This document shows, in pieces, positions 7,978 through 15,035 of a stretch of 25,702 nucleotides of DNA. The DNA is from Anaerolineae bacterium. Lineage in GTDB: Bacteria > Chloroflexota > Anaerolineae > B4-G1 > SLSP01. The stretch covers positions 1 through 25,702 of the forward strand of contig JAFGNI010000186.1 of assembly GCA_016927095.1 (NCBI GenBank), in the 5' to 3' direction. Under the pieces are notes generated by a model, which saw only the letters and a list, made by a program, of their open reading frames with translations, was not told the DNA's origin and did no database searches. The translations under genes were made by a program, and so were the position numbers. The stretch's first letter is position 1, and each line of letters opens with the position of its first letter.

Positions 7978-8934
7978 ATGAACAAACGCGATGTGATGCT
8001 GTCTCTGCTGGAGTCAGATGTCTCTCTGCCCTACGTTCCGGCGGCGTTCTTTATGCACTTCGGCCCGGCGTACCGTGAGGGGCAGGCTGCGATTGACAAA
8101 CACCTTGCCTACTTCCGCAAGACGGACATGGACTTCGTGAAGATCCAATATGAGAAGACCTTTCCTCCCATCCCCGGCATCCGGACCCCAGGCGACTGGC
8201 AGCACATGCCCGTCTATGATGAAGGCTTCTACGAGGCTCCCCTGGAGGTGGTCAAAGGCTTGGTAGCGGCTGCCAAGGACGAGGCGCTGGTGCTGGTCAC
8301 GCTCTATTCACCCTTCATGTGCGCGGGTCACACCACCAGTGATGCGCTGATCGCCGCACATTTGGAGGACGACCCGGAACGCGTCAATCCCGGCTTGGCG
8401 GCGATCACCGAGAGCCTGCTGATTTTCGTGCGGGCGTGCATCCGCTTGGGCGTGGACGGGTTCTATGCCTCGACCCAGGGCGGTGAGGCGCACCGCTTCG
8501 CGCCGTCGACGCCTGGCTCTCCCGGCATCTTTGAGACCTACATCAAGCCCTACGACCTGGTTCTGATGGAGGAGATCGATGCTGCCTGCCCCTTCAACAT
8601 TCTCCATGTCTGCGACTACCAAGGCAGCTACGATGATCTGACACCCGTGCTCGACTACCCCGGCAACGTGGTCAGCTGTCCCCTTGAGGTCGGCGGGGTC
8701 GAGCTGCCGCCGTCTGCAGCCGCCGCATCCTTCGGGCGACCCGTGATGGGCGGACTCGACCGGCACGGCGTCATCACCTCAGGCGATCGGAGCGCGATCC
8801 GGGCGCGGGTCCAGGAAGTCCTGAGCCAGGCGCCCAAGCGCTTCGTGCTCGGCGCCGACTGCACCGTGCCCAGTGAGACGTCCTGGGACGATCTGCGGTT
8901 GGCCGTTGATACCGCCCATACATGGAGGAGATGA
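7978..8934 (+). CDS. UroD-family protein with MtaA/CmuA-like zinc site
   Basis: A 318-residue TIM-barrel protein of the uroporphyrinogen decarboxylase family. ATG 7978 follows GGAGGGTGAG directly after the PHP stop; an in-frame upstream ATG (7930) would overlap that gene by 37 nt and lacks a ribosome site. The HemE substrate motif RQAGRY is absent at the N-terminus (it reads FFMHFGPAYREG), so it is unlikely to be a true uroporphyrinogen decarboxylase. Instead it has ILHVCD (H210, C212) and LGADCTVPSET (C295), the H-x-C...C pattern that binds zinc in the corrinoid methyltransferases MtaA and MtbA of the same family. A methyltransferase role is therefore plausible, but no corrinoid protein is nearby. 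Confidence 0.8.
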   Translation: MNKRDVMLSLLESDVSLPYVPAAFFMHFGPAYREGQAAIDKHLAYFRKTDMDFVKIQYEKTFPPIPGIRTPGDWQHMPVYDEGFYEAPLEVVKGLVAAAKDEALVLVTLYSPFMCAGHTTSDALIAAHLEDDPERVNPGLAAITESLLIFVRACIRLGVDGFYASTQGGEAHRFAPSTPGSPGIFETYIKPYDLVLMEEIDAACPFNILHVCDYQGSYDDLTPVLDYPGNVVSCPLEVGGVELPPSAAAASFGRPVMGGLDRHGVITSGDRSAIRARVQEVLSQAPKRFVLGADCTVPSETSWDDLRLAVDTAHTWRR

Positions 8935-8936
8935 GC

Positions 8937-9380
8937 GTGCCTGACACGCCGCGCTTTCCCTTGGAGCCGGTGACGTTGATGCCCATCGGCTACGTCCGCC
9001 GCGAGGCTACAGAGCGTGGGGGTGCCAGTGGCATCGAGGCCCTGCGGGCGGAGACAGTCCAGATCGTGGTTGATCGCCGGTTTGCCGATGCGCTGCTGGA
9101 GGTTCACCCTGGTGATGATCTCGTGGTCCTGACCTACTTCCACCTCGGTTCCCGGGATGTGCTCCAGGTCTTTCCCCGCGGAGACCGCAGCCGGCCCCGG
9201 CGCGGTGTCTTTTCCACCCGCAGCCCCGACCGTCCGAACCCCATCGGGCTGATTACCGTCCGCGTCCTGCGTGTCGATGGCAACGTGCTCCATGTGCGGG
9301 GTCTGGACTCCCTGGACGGCTCGCCGATTCTCGACATCAAGAGCTACTCGGAGGGCTTCGACTCGCCGTACGAGGGGTAG
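8937..9380 (+). CDS. trmO: TrmO/TsaA family tRNA methyltransferase
   Basis: A 147-residue protein of the TsaA/YaeB fold. The family hallmark RSPDRPNPIGL is at residues 95-105, with PIGYVRRE near the start and LDGSPILDIKSY near the end. E. coli TrmO methylates the t6A37 of tRNA-Thr with S-adenosylmethionine; this version corresponds to the short catalytic domain without the E. coli C-terminal extension. The start is GTG 8937, six nt after GGAGGAG; ATG 8931 and ATG 8922 are also in frame, but the ribosome site abuts or overlaps them. It begins 2 nt after the UroD-like stop and is probably co-translated. Members outside Proteobacteria may have other substrates. Confidence 0.82.
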   Translation: MPDTPRFPLEPVTLMPIGYVRREATERGGASGIEALRAETVQIVVDRRFADALLEVHPGDDLVVLTYFHLGSRDVLQVFPRGDRSRPRRGVFSTRSPDRPNPIGLITVRVLRVDGNVLHVRGLDSLDGSPILDIKSYSEGFDSPYEG

Positions 9381-9562
9381 GGGCCATCGCATCCAAGTCG
9401 TGCTGCGTCCGGTGGCGATGTGTGGGGCACACCCAAGGCGCAGCCTTCCGCGTACTAGGTGGGGCGCACCAACGGCAGGTGCACCCCACCGGGGCGCCCC
9501 ACCGAGGTGGTCCGGTTCCAAAGGGGTTGGGTCAGGTGCGATTGGGCCGGGGCAGAGGCGAT
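9381..9562. other. Non-coding GC-rich region with competing inverted repeats
   Basis: Arm A (9458-9470, GGTGGGGCGCACC) can pair with arm B (9478-9490, GGTGCACCCCACC) with one mismatch over 13 positions, or its first 10 bases can pair perfectly with arm C (9494-9503, GCGCCCCACC). A related copy, GTGGGGCACACCC, occurs at 9422-9434. It may end the trmO transcript or be a decayed repeat element. Confidence 0.45.
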
Positions 9563-9590
9563 TTGCGTCCCTACGAACCTCTGATATACT
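9563..9590 (+). promoter_or_regulatory. Candidate promoter of the pyr cluster
   Basis: -35 TTGCGT (9563-9568), 16-nt spacer, -10 TATACT (9585-9590). The predicted start near 9597 leaves a leader of about 30 nt before pyrC ATG 9628. No structured leader is possible in that length, so any leader-type control would have to act further downstream. Confidence 0.55.
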
Positions 9591-9627
9591 CCATGGGGTT
9601 TGGGGTGGCCCGAACCCGCAGAGCTCT

Positions 9628-10686
9628 ATGGCAACCAGAGAGATCGTGAGACTACCGGGTTTGGCCGACGTCCATGTACATCTTCGCGTTCCCGGCGGAG
9701 AGCACAAAGAGGACGTTCGCAGCGGAACCGCCGCCGCACTGGCAGGTGGGTTCACGACCATTCTCGCGATGCCCAACACGCACCCTCCTCTCGTCACCCT
9801 CGCCGGCTATCGCGCTGCCCAGCGGCACGTTGAAGAACGGGCGCTCTGTGATGTCCATCACTTCGCCGGCGCATCCTCAGCACACACCGATCAACTTCCT
9901 GCCTTGGGACGCGAGGCGGTCGGGCTGAAGGTCTATATGGATCAGACCTATGGCCCGCTGCGCGTTGACGATCTGGCGTCCTTGCTGGCTTGCGTACGGG
10001 CTTGGCCTAGGGACAAGGTCATCGCGTTTCATGCTGAGGGGCGCAGTCTGGCCATGGCGATTGGCCTGGCAGCGGCGTTCCGCCGTCCTGTCCATATCTG
10101 TCACGTGAGTGGTAAGTCGGAGATCGAGCTGATCGCGAGAGCGAAGGAGCAGGGGCTGCCGGTCACCTGCGAGGTCACGCCGCACCATCTTTTCCTAACG
10201 GAAGCGGACGCTGCGCGCCTGGGACCGCTGGGCGATATGCGCCCCCGATTGGGCACGCAGGCGGACGTCGACGCCCTCTGGGCGCACCTGAATACGACGA
10301 TTGACTGCGTCGCTACCGACCACGCCCCGCACACGCTGACCGAGAAACACGGCGCTGATGCACCCCCCGGCGTCCCCGGGCTGGAGACGGCCCTGCCTTT
10401 GATGTTGACTGCTGTATCGGAGGGGCGGCTGAGCATGCCGCGGCTGGTGGCTTTGATGGACACGAACCCACGGCGCATCTTTGGGCTGCCCAGGCAACCA
10501 GAGACCTGGATTGAGGTTGACCTCGGGCGGACATACACCGTTACGAATGAGAGGCTCCATACCAAATGTGGATGGAGCCCCTTTTCCGGAATGGACGTTG
10601 TGGGTTGTGTGCGTTGCGTCCAACTGCGGGGACAGGTTGTCTATCAGGAGGGGGAGATACTGACTGGTGACCCAGGTTCGTTGTGA
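9628..10686 (+). CDS. pyrC: Dihydroorotase
   Basis: Catalyses reversible cyclisation of N-carbamoyl-aspartate to dihydroorotate, step 3 of UMP synthesis, in the cytoplasm. The 352-residue protein has all the amidohydrolase metal ligands in order: DVHVHLR (H16, H18), [10 protein letters not shown] (K101, the carboxylated lysine), AFHAEG (H135), HICHVS (H159) and ATDHAPHT (catalytic D231). The spacing and the CHVS and DHAPH motifs resemble the CAD-type enzyme. It is shorter than the common ~420-residue bacterial type because it lacks most of the N-terminal beta-sandwich. ATG 9628 is the only good start; the frame upstream to 9271 runs antisense-like through trmO. It is followed by an intrinsic terminator and then pyrB. 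Confidence 0.92.
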   Translation: MATREIVRLPGLADVHVHLRVPGGEHKEDVRSGTAAALAGGFTTILAMPNTHPPLVTLAGYRAAQRHVEERALCDVHHFAGASSAHTDQLPALGREAVGLKVYMDQTYGPLRVDDLASLLACVRAWPRDKVIAFHAEGRSLAMAIGLAAAFRRPVHICHVSGKSEIELIARAKEQGLPVTCEVTPHHLFLTEADAARLGPLGDMRPRLGTQADVDALWAHLNTTIDCVATDHAPHTLTEKHGADAPPGVPGLETALPLMLTAVSEGRLSMPRLVALMDTNPRRIFGLPRQPETWIEVDLGRTYTVTNERLHTKCGWSPFSGMDVVGCVRCVQLRGQVVYQEGEILTGDPGSL

Positions 10687-10687
10687 G

Positions 10688-10713
10688 AAGGCCCGCTCTG
10701 GCGGGCTTTTTTT
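10688..10713 (+). terminator. Intrinsic terminator between pyrC and pyrB
   Basis: GCCCGC (10691-10696), loop TCTG, GCGGGC (10701-10706), with AAG/TTT-type pairs extending the base, followed by seven consecutive T (10707-10713). It begins one base after the pyrC stop and ends 29 bases before the pyrB ATG. This is the most canonical Rho-independent terminator in the window. Confidence 0.88.
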
Positions 10714-10742
10714 CTGCCAACCATCCAAGGAGGGAAGGTTCG

Positions 10743-11741
10743 ATGGAACACGTGAAAGAGCTGCCGAAGTTGTTTGATCTCAAGGAGGTGCCGGGCCCTG
10801 CGGTCCATGCCAACGGCTTAACGGGCCAGGACATCATCGCTGTCGACCAGTTCGATCGCGAGAAGCTGTCCTATCTGTTCAAGCGCGCACACGAGATGCG
10901 CGAGATGGTGGAACGCGTGGGAAGCTGCGATCTGCTTAAGGGCGCCGTCCTGGCTTGTCTCTTCTATGAGCCCAGCACCCGCACGAGTGCTTCTTTCATC
11001 GCCGCCATGGAGCGGTTGGGCGGCAGGGTCATCCCCATTACCCAGGGCGTCCAGTTCAGCAGCGTCAGCAAGGGGGAGAGCCTGCCCGACACGGTGCGGA
11101 CGCTGGAGCAGTACGCCGACGTGATCGTCCTGCGACATCCTGAGGTGGGGTCATCGAAACTAGCGGCAGAGGCAGCAACCGTGCCCGTGATCAACGCGGG
11201 CGACGGCATCGGTGAGCATCCGACGCAAGCACTGCTGGACCTGTTCACGATCCAGGAGGAACTAGGCCGCATCGATGGGCTGAAGGTGGCGATGGTGGGT
11301 GACCTGCGCTATGGGCGCACGGTGCATTCCCTGACGCGGCTCCTGATGCAGTACGATGTCAGCCTGCGTTACGTCTCACCCGAGATTCTGCGGCTGCCGA
11401 TGGCGCTGATGAACGAGCTGATCGACCGCGGGATGAAGGTGCGCGAGACCCACGATATCGCGGATGTCATTGAGCATGCTGATGTTCTCTATGTCACGCG
11501 TGTTCAGAAAGAACGCTTCAGCGACCCTGCCCAGTATGAAGAGGTTAAGGACTACTACAAGGTAACCCCAGAGATCATGCAGCGGGCGAAACCAGGGATG
11601 GCGCTGATGCACCCGCTCCCGCGGGTGGGTGAGATTGACCCATCGGTAGACAGCGATCCGCGGGCGGCCTACTTCCGTCAGGTCCGAAATGGGATGTACG
11701 TGCGCATGGCGTTGCTCGCCGCGGTACTGGGCAAAGCATAG
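10743..11741 (+). CDS. pyrB: Aspartate carbamoyltransferase catalytic chain
   Basis: Condenses carbamoyl phosphate with aspartate, the committed step of pyrimidine synthesis. The 332-residue protein shows the carbamoyl-phosphate loop [27 protein letters not shown] (HPTQ), [13 protein letters not shown] in the aspartate domain and [10 protein letters not shown] near the C-terminus. It has an N-terminal extension of about 30 residues relative to the E. coli chain. ATG 10743 is supported by AAGGAGGG (10727-10734) with 8-nt spacing. No pyrI regulatory chain is in the window. The only DNA between the upstream terminator and this start is the ribosome site, so expression must come from read-through or a promoter within pyrC. 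Confidence 0.95.
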   Translation: MEHVKELPKLFDLKEVPGPAVHANGLTGQDIIAVDQFDREKLSYLFKRAHEMREMVERVGSCDLLKGAVLACLFYEPSTRTSASFIAAMERLGGRVIPITQGVQFSSVSKGESLPDTVRTLEQYADVIVLRHPEVGSSKLAAEAATVPVINAGDGIGEHPTQALLDLFTIQEELGRIDGLKVAMVGDLRYGRTVHSLTRLLMQYDVSLRYVSPEILRLPMALMNELIDRGMKVRETHDIADVIEHADVLYVTRVQKERFSDPAQYEEVKDYYKVTPEIMQRAKPGMALMHPLPRVGEIDPSVDSDPRAAYFRQVRNGMYVRMALLAAVLGKA

Positions 11742-11753
11742 CGAGGAGGAACT

Positions 11754-13148
11754 ATGTCGAAGAGCTTTCAAGAGAAGCTGACGCAGTCCGTTCAGGCCAA
11801 CAACTCTCTTCTCTGTGTTGGTCTCGATCCTGATCCAGCCCGCATGCCGGATGGCTTTATGCCGGAGGCGACGGAGGCTGATCGCATCCGCGCGTTCTGT
11901 CTCGATATCATTGATCGCACGTCTGATCTGGTCTGTGCCTACAAGCCGAATGCAGCCTTCTTCGAGCAGGCCGGTCCTGAGGGTATGGCAGCACTCCGTG
12001 ACGTGATCGCGGCGGTGCCCGATGGGATTCCTGTCCTCCTAGATGCCAAGCGAGGCGACATCGGCAATACAGCCAAGGCGTATGCCCGGGCGGCTTTCGA
12101 GGTCTGGGGGGCTGACGCGGTTACTGTGAACCCCTATCTGGGGCGGGATAGTGTCACGCCCTTCCTCGAACATGCAGGCAAAGCTGTTTTCTTGCTCTGC
12201 CACACGTCCAATCCATCCGCAGCCGAGGTACAACACCACGGCACGCCCCAGCTCTATCAGCATGTGGTCCGGCAGGCGCGCGCCTGGGGGGATACCGCCC
12301 AGATTGGCTTCGTCGTGGGGGCGACGCAGCCACAGGCGTTGAAGGCGGTCCGCCGTCTGGTCCCGGAACACTGGATCCTCGCTCCCGGCGTCGGTGCCCA
12401 AGGCGGCGATTTGGCCGAGGCGCTGAGCTCTGGGATGTCGGCCGAAGGGAGCGGCGTGATCGTGCCTGTGGCGAGGAGCGTGCTCTACGCCTCCGATCCC
12501 CGCGTCGCAGCGATGGAGATCCGGCGACACATCAATGCCTACCGAAGCGGTGGCAAGGCGCACCGCGAACTGATCTTGGCCCTTTTCTCCGCTGACTGCG
12601 TTCAGTTCGGCGACTTCACCCTAGCCTCTGGGCAACACTCACCGGTCTACATCGATCTGCGGCGGGTGATCTCCTACCCGGAGCTTTTCCAGCAGGTTGT
12701 GGCCGCGTATGCTGACCTCATTGAACGCCTGACCTACGATCACATCGCGGCGGTGCCTTACGCCGCCCTGCCGGCGGCGGCTGCCATCGCGATGCGCATG
12801 CGTCGACCGCTGATCTATCCCCGCAAGGAGGCCAAAGATCATGGCACCGGACGGGACGTGGAGGGCGCTTTTGAGCCCGGTCAGGTCGCGGTGGCCATCG
12901 AGGATGTGGTGACGAGTGGTGGCAGTGTGGTGCGCGCCATCGAGGCGATGGAGGCCGCCGGCCTGGAAGTCGACGATGTCGTTGTGCTGGTGGATCGCGA
13001 GCAGGGCGGGCGCGAACAGCTTCAGGCGCACGGCGTCCGGTTGCACGCGGTGCTCACGCTCAGGGAGATCCTCACAGTGCTGCGTGATGTCGGTGCGATC
13101 GACGCTGAGACCGTCAGGCGGGTCCAGGCCTACCTGGCAGCTGCGTGA
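11754..13148 (+). CDS. pyrFE: Bifunctional OMP decarboxylase / orotate phosphoribosyltransferase (PyrF-PyrE fusion)
   Basis: A 464-residue fusion carrying the last two steps of UMP synthesis. Residues ~1-265 are a type-2 OMP decarboxylase: [33 protein letters not shown] (K99, D102), [10 protein letters not shown] and [11 protein letters not shown]. Residues ~268-464 are orotate phosphoribosyltransferase: [31 protein letters not shown] and the PRPP loop [12 protein letters not shown] (380-391). The order is decarboxylase first, opposite to eukaryotic UMP synthase and like the fusion known in cyanobacteria and kinetoplastids. Channelling of the labile OMP intermediate is a plausible benefit. 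It follows pyrB by 12 nt with GAGGAGG upstream of ATG 11754 and precedes pyrD by 7 nt. Confidence 0.93.
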   Translation: MSKSFQEKLTQSVQANNSLLCVGLDPDPARMPDGFMPEATEADRIRAFCLDIIDRTSDLVCAYKPNAAFFEQAGPEGMAALRDVIAAVPDGIPVLLDAKRGDIGNTAKAYARAAFEVWGADAVTVNPYLGRDSVTPFLEHAGKAVFLLCHTSNPSAAEVQHHGTPQLYQHVVRQARAWGDTAQIGFVVGATQPQALKAVRRLVPEHWILAPGVGAQGGDLAEALSSGMSAEGSGVIVPVARSVLYASDPRVAAMEIRRHINAYRSGGKAHRELILALFSADCVQFGDFTLASGQHSPVYIDLRRVISYPELFQQVVAAYADLIERLTYDHIAAVPYAALPAAAAIAMRMRRPLIYPRKEAKDHGTGRDVEGAFEPGQVAVAIEDVVTSGGSVVRAIEAMEAAGLEVDDVVVLVDREQGGREQLQAHGVRLHAVLTLREILTVLRDVGAIDAETVRRVQAYLAAA

Positions 13149-13155
13149 GCGCGGT

Positions 13156-14142
13156 GTGACACAGGCAGATCTAGCTTGTTCCCTGCTGGGATTGCGTCTT
13201 CGCAATCCCATTGTCCTCGCGTCCGGTGTCCTTGGGACCAGCGCGACCTTACTAGTCCGGGCGGCAGCGGCAGGCGCGGGGGCGGTCACAGCCAAGAGCT
13301 GTGGCCCTACGCCGCGGTCCGGGCATCCTAATCCTGTCGCCGTCGATTGGGGCCACGGGGTCATCAACGCTATCGGTCTGAGCAATCCCGGCGCCGCAGC
13401 CGAGGTGGCGGTGCTGGTTGAAGCGAAAAAGCGGCTTGTTAGCCTGGGCGTGCCGCTCCTTGCCAGCATCTTTGCGGGCACTGTCGAGGCCTATGGGGAG
13501 GTCGCTGCAACCATCGCGCAGGCTCGTCCCGACGTCATCGAGGTTAACATCTCATGTCCCAATGTTGCGGACGACTTCGGGACACCGTTTGCTGCCAGGC
13601 GCGAGAGTGCAGCCGCCGTCACCTCGACCGTCAAGACGGCAGTCGGCGACATCCCCATCAGCATCAAACTGGCGCCTAATGTCCCGAACATCGGGCGGAT
13701 CGCCAGCGCCGTCGTCGAGGCGGGCGCCGACGCCATCACGGCGATCAACACGATGCCGGGGATGGTCATCGATGCCGAGGCCGGGCAGCCGGTGCTGCAC
13801 AACCGCACCGGAGGGATCTCCGGCCCCGCGCTCAAGCCCATCGCGCTGCGCTGTGTCGCTGAGATCGCCCAGGTCGTCGATGTGCCCATCATCGGCACGG
13901 GCGGCGTGACGACGGGACGCGATGCCGCAGAGATGCTGATGGCAGGCGCCACGGTTGTCGGCGTTGGCTCCGCAGTCTGGTACCGCGGCGTCAGTGCCCT
14001 CGGCACTATCGCCGAGGAACTCGCGACGTTCATGGCGATGCAGGGTTATGCTACGCTCTCCGACCTTCGCAGGCTGGCGTTGATAAAGGGGGCGTTTGAA
14101 CGTTTGAACGTTCGAACGTTCAAACGTTCAAACGCTCCATAG
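13156..14142 (+). CDS. pyrD: Dihydroorotate dehydrogenase, class 1B catalytic subunit
   Basis: Oxidises dihydroorotate to orotate with FMN, passing electrons to PyrK. 328 residues from GTG 13156, which lies 7 nt after the pyrFE stop. Visible motifs: [43 protein letters not shown] with the catalytic-base Cys (C134) that defines class 1, [28 protein letters not shown] and the FMN phosphate loop [21 protein letters not shown]. The Cys and the neighbouring pyrK argue for the NAD-linked class 1B. The last 16 residues, after LALIKG, are encoded by a 44-bp palindrome of repeated octamers and do not look like native PyrD sequence, so the C-terminus was probably altered by a repeat insertion. Confidence 0.93.
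   Translation: MTQADLACSLLGLRLRNPIVLASGVLGTSATLLVRAAAAGAGAVTAKSCGPTPRSGHPNPVAVDWGHGVINAIGLSNPGAAAEVAVLVEAKKRLVSLGVPLLASIFAGTVEAYGEVAATIAQARPDVIEVNISCPNVADDFGTPFAARRESAAAVTSTVKTAVGDIPISIKLAPNVPNIGRIASAVVEAGADAITAINTMPGMVIDAEAGQPVLHNRTGGISGPALKPIALRCVAEIAQVVDVPIIGTGGVTTGRDAAEMLMAGATVVGVGSAVWYRGVSALGTIAEELATFMAMQGYATLSDLRRLALIKGAFERLNVRTFKRSNAP
14089..14138. repeat. 44-bp perfect palindrome of five octamers at the pyrD 3' end
   Basis: Bases 14092-14135 are perfectly self-complementary around the centre TTCGAA (14111-14116); with one G-T pair the symmetry reaches 14089-14138. Bases 14093-14132 are five tandem octamers: two CGTTTGAA, one CGTTCGAA, two CGTTCAAA. In RNA this would fold into a long AU-rich hairpin just before the pyrD stop at 14140-14142. 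The composition is much more AT-rich than its surroundings. Confidence 0.9.
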
Positions 14143-14155
14143 AGAGAGGAGCGCG

Positions 14156-14884
14156 ATGTACCAGACCTATGTGGTGGCTGAGACGCGAGACGAGAACGCG
14201 CGCACGCGGACGTTGGTCCTCGATGGCGCGCTCCTTTCAGAGCCAGGTCAGTTCGTCATGGCGTGGCTGCCTAGCATCGGTGAGAAGCCCTACAGCATTG
14301 CTGCCGCGGACCCCCTTGCGCTGATGGTCGTCGCGGTCGGCCCGTTCAGCGAGGCACTCCATGCCCTGGAGGTGGGCGACCGTGTCTGGATCCGCGGTCC
14401 GTTGGGACAGGGTTTTCGTTTGCCAGATGAACCGGCGGGGAAGCGTCTGCTCCTGGTGGGGGGCGGCTATGGTGTCGCGCCCCTCCTCTATCTCGCCAGC
14501 GAGGCCCGTGCTGCCGGCGCCACGGTAGAGGTCTGTATCGGCGCGCGCACAGCCGAAGACCTTCTGCTCGCCGGCGCTTTTCGTCGACTCGGCTGCACAA
14601 CACACCTGAGCACGGAGGACGGCTCCGCCGGCTATAGGGGTCTTGTAACGGACTTGGCCCTGGGGGCGATGACCCTGTCATCACCCGATGCCGTCTACGC
14701 CTGTGGACCTGTGCCGATGCTGGAAGCGGTGGAGATGCTCAGTCGCTGCCATGGTCTGCCACACCAACTCTCTTGGGAGGCGCGGATGCGGTGCGGCATG
14801 GGCCTCTGCGGCGAATGCGAGGTCCACGGTCGCGATGTCGATGGTTGGCTGGCCTGCCGCGACGGACCCGTGTCGCGAGGTTAG
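14156..14884 (+). CDS. pyrK: Dihydroorotate dehydrogenase electron-transfer subunit
   Basis: Carries electrons from PyrD to NAD+ through FAD and a [2Fe-2S] cluster. 242 residues. The FAD-binding segment is EKPYSIAAAD (44-48 KPYSI, Lys in place of the usual Arg), the NAD-binding region LLLVGGGYGVAPLLYLA (98-114), followed by VEVCIGARTAEDLLL and YACGPVPMLEAV. Four cluster cysteines appear as C213-x4-C218-x2-C221-x12-C234. It lies 13 nt after pyrD, with AGAGAGGAG upstream of ATG 14156, in the usual pyrD-pyrK arrangement. It is the last gene of the cluster; no strong terminator was seen after it. Confidence 0.93.
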   Translation: MYQTYVVAETRDENARTRTLVLDGALLSEPGQFVMAWLPSIGEKPYSIAAADPLALMVVAVGPFSEALHALEVGDRVWIRGPLGQGFRLPDEPAGKRLLLVGGGYGVAPLLYLASEARAAGATVEVCIGARTAEDLLLAGAFRRLGCTTHLSTEDGSAGYRGLVTDLALGAMTLSSPDAVYACGPVPMLEAVEMLSRCHGLPHQLSWEARMRCGMGLCGECEVHGRDVDGWLACRDGPVSRG

Positions 14885-14931
14885 CGTCAACCCTACGGTA
14901 TTGCCTGCGTTGTTCTAGTTCTGTCTGCCGT

Positions 14932-14959
14932 TTGCCCGAGCGGCGTCTTATGCTACAGT
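14932..14959 (+). promoter_or_regulatory. Candidate promoter of the MalT-like regulator
   Basis: -35 TTGCCC (14932-14937), 16-nt spacer, -10 TACAGT (14954-14959). An overlapping TATGCT at 14949 is an alternative -10. Both are imperfect; the main support is the position in the only intergenic gap upstream of the regulator. Confidence 0.35.
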
Positions 14960-15035
14960 CTGGATACGTCGCTAGACAAGGCCCAATGACCTCCGGGTCA
15001 GACCGCAAGCCATTCAGGTGGGTGAAGGAACGACG

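Noticed and set aside
9271..9627. In-frame extension upstream of pyrC
   Set aside because: It overlaps trmO in another frame and runs through the promoter and repeats; the translated part is Arg/Thr/Gly-rich junk. ATG 9628 begins the dihydroorotase fold.
8655..9797. Minus-strand open frame of about 380 codons over the UroD-like, TrmO and pyrC starts
   Set aside because: It crosses three well-supported genes and intergenic DNA with no domain motif, so it is a GC-driven shadow.
14093..14132. Tandem octamers as a CRISPR array
   Set aside because: Repeats are 8 bp with no spacers, and no cas genes are nearby.
14092..14135. GAAC/GTTC repeats as a LexA SOS box
   Set aside because: The Gram-positive box needs GAAC and GTTC separated by 4 nt. 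Here they are separated by 0 or 8, in a repeat array inside a coding end.
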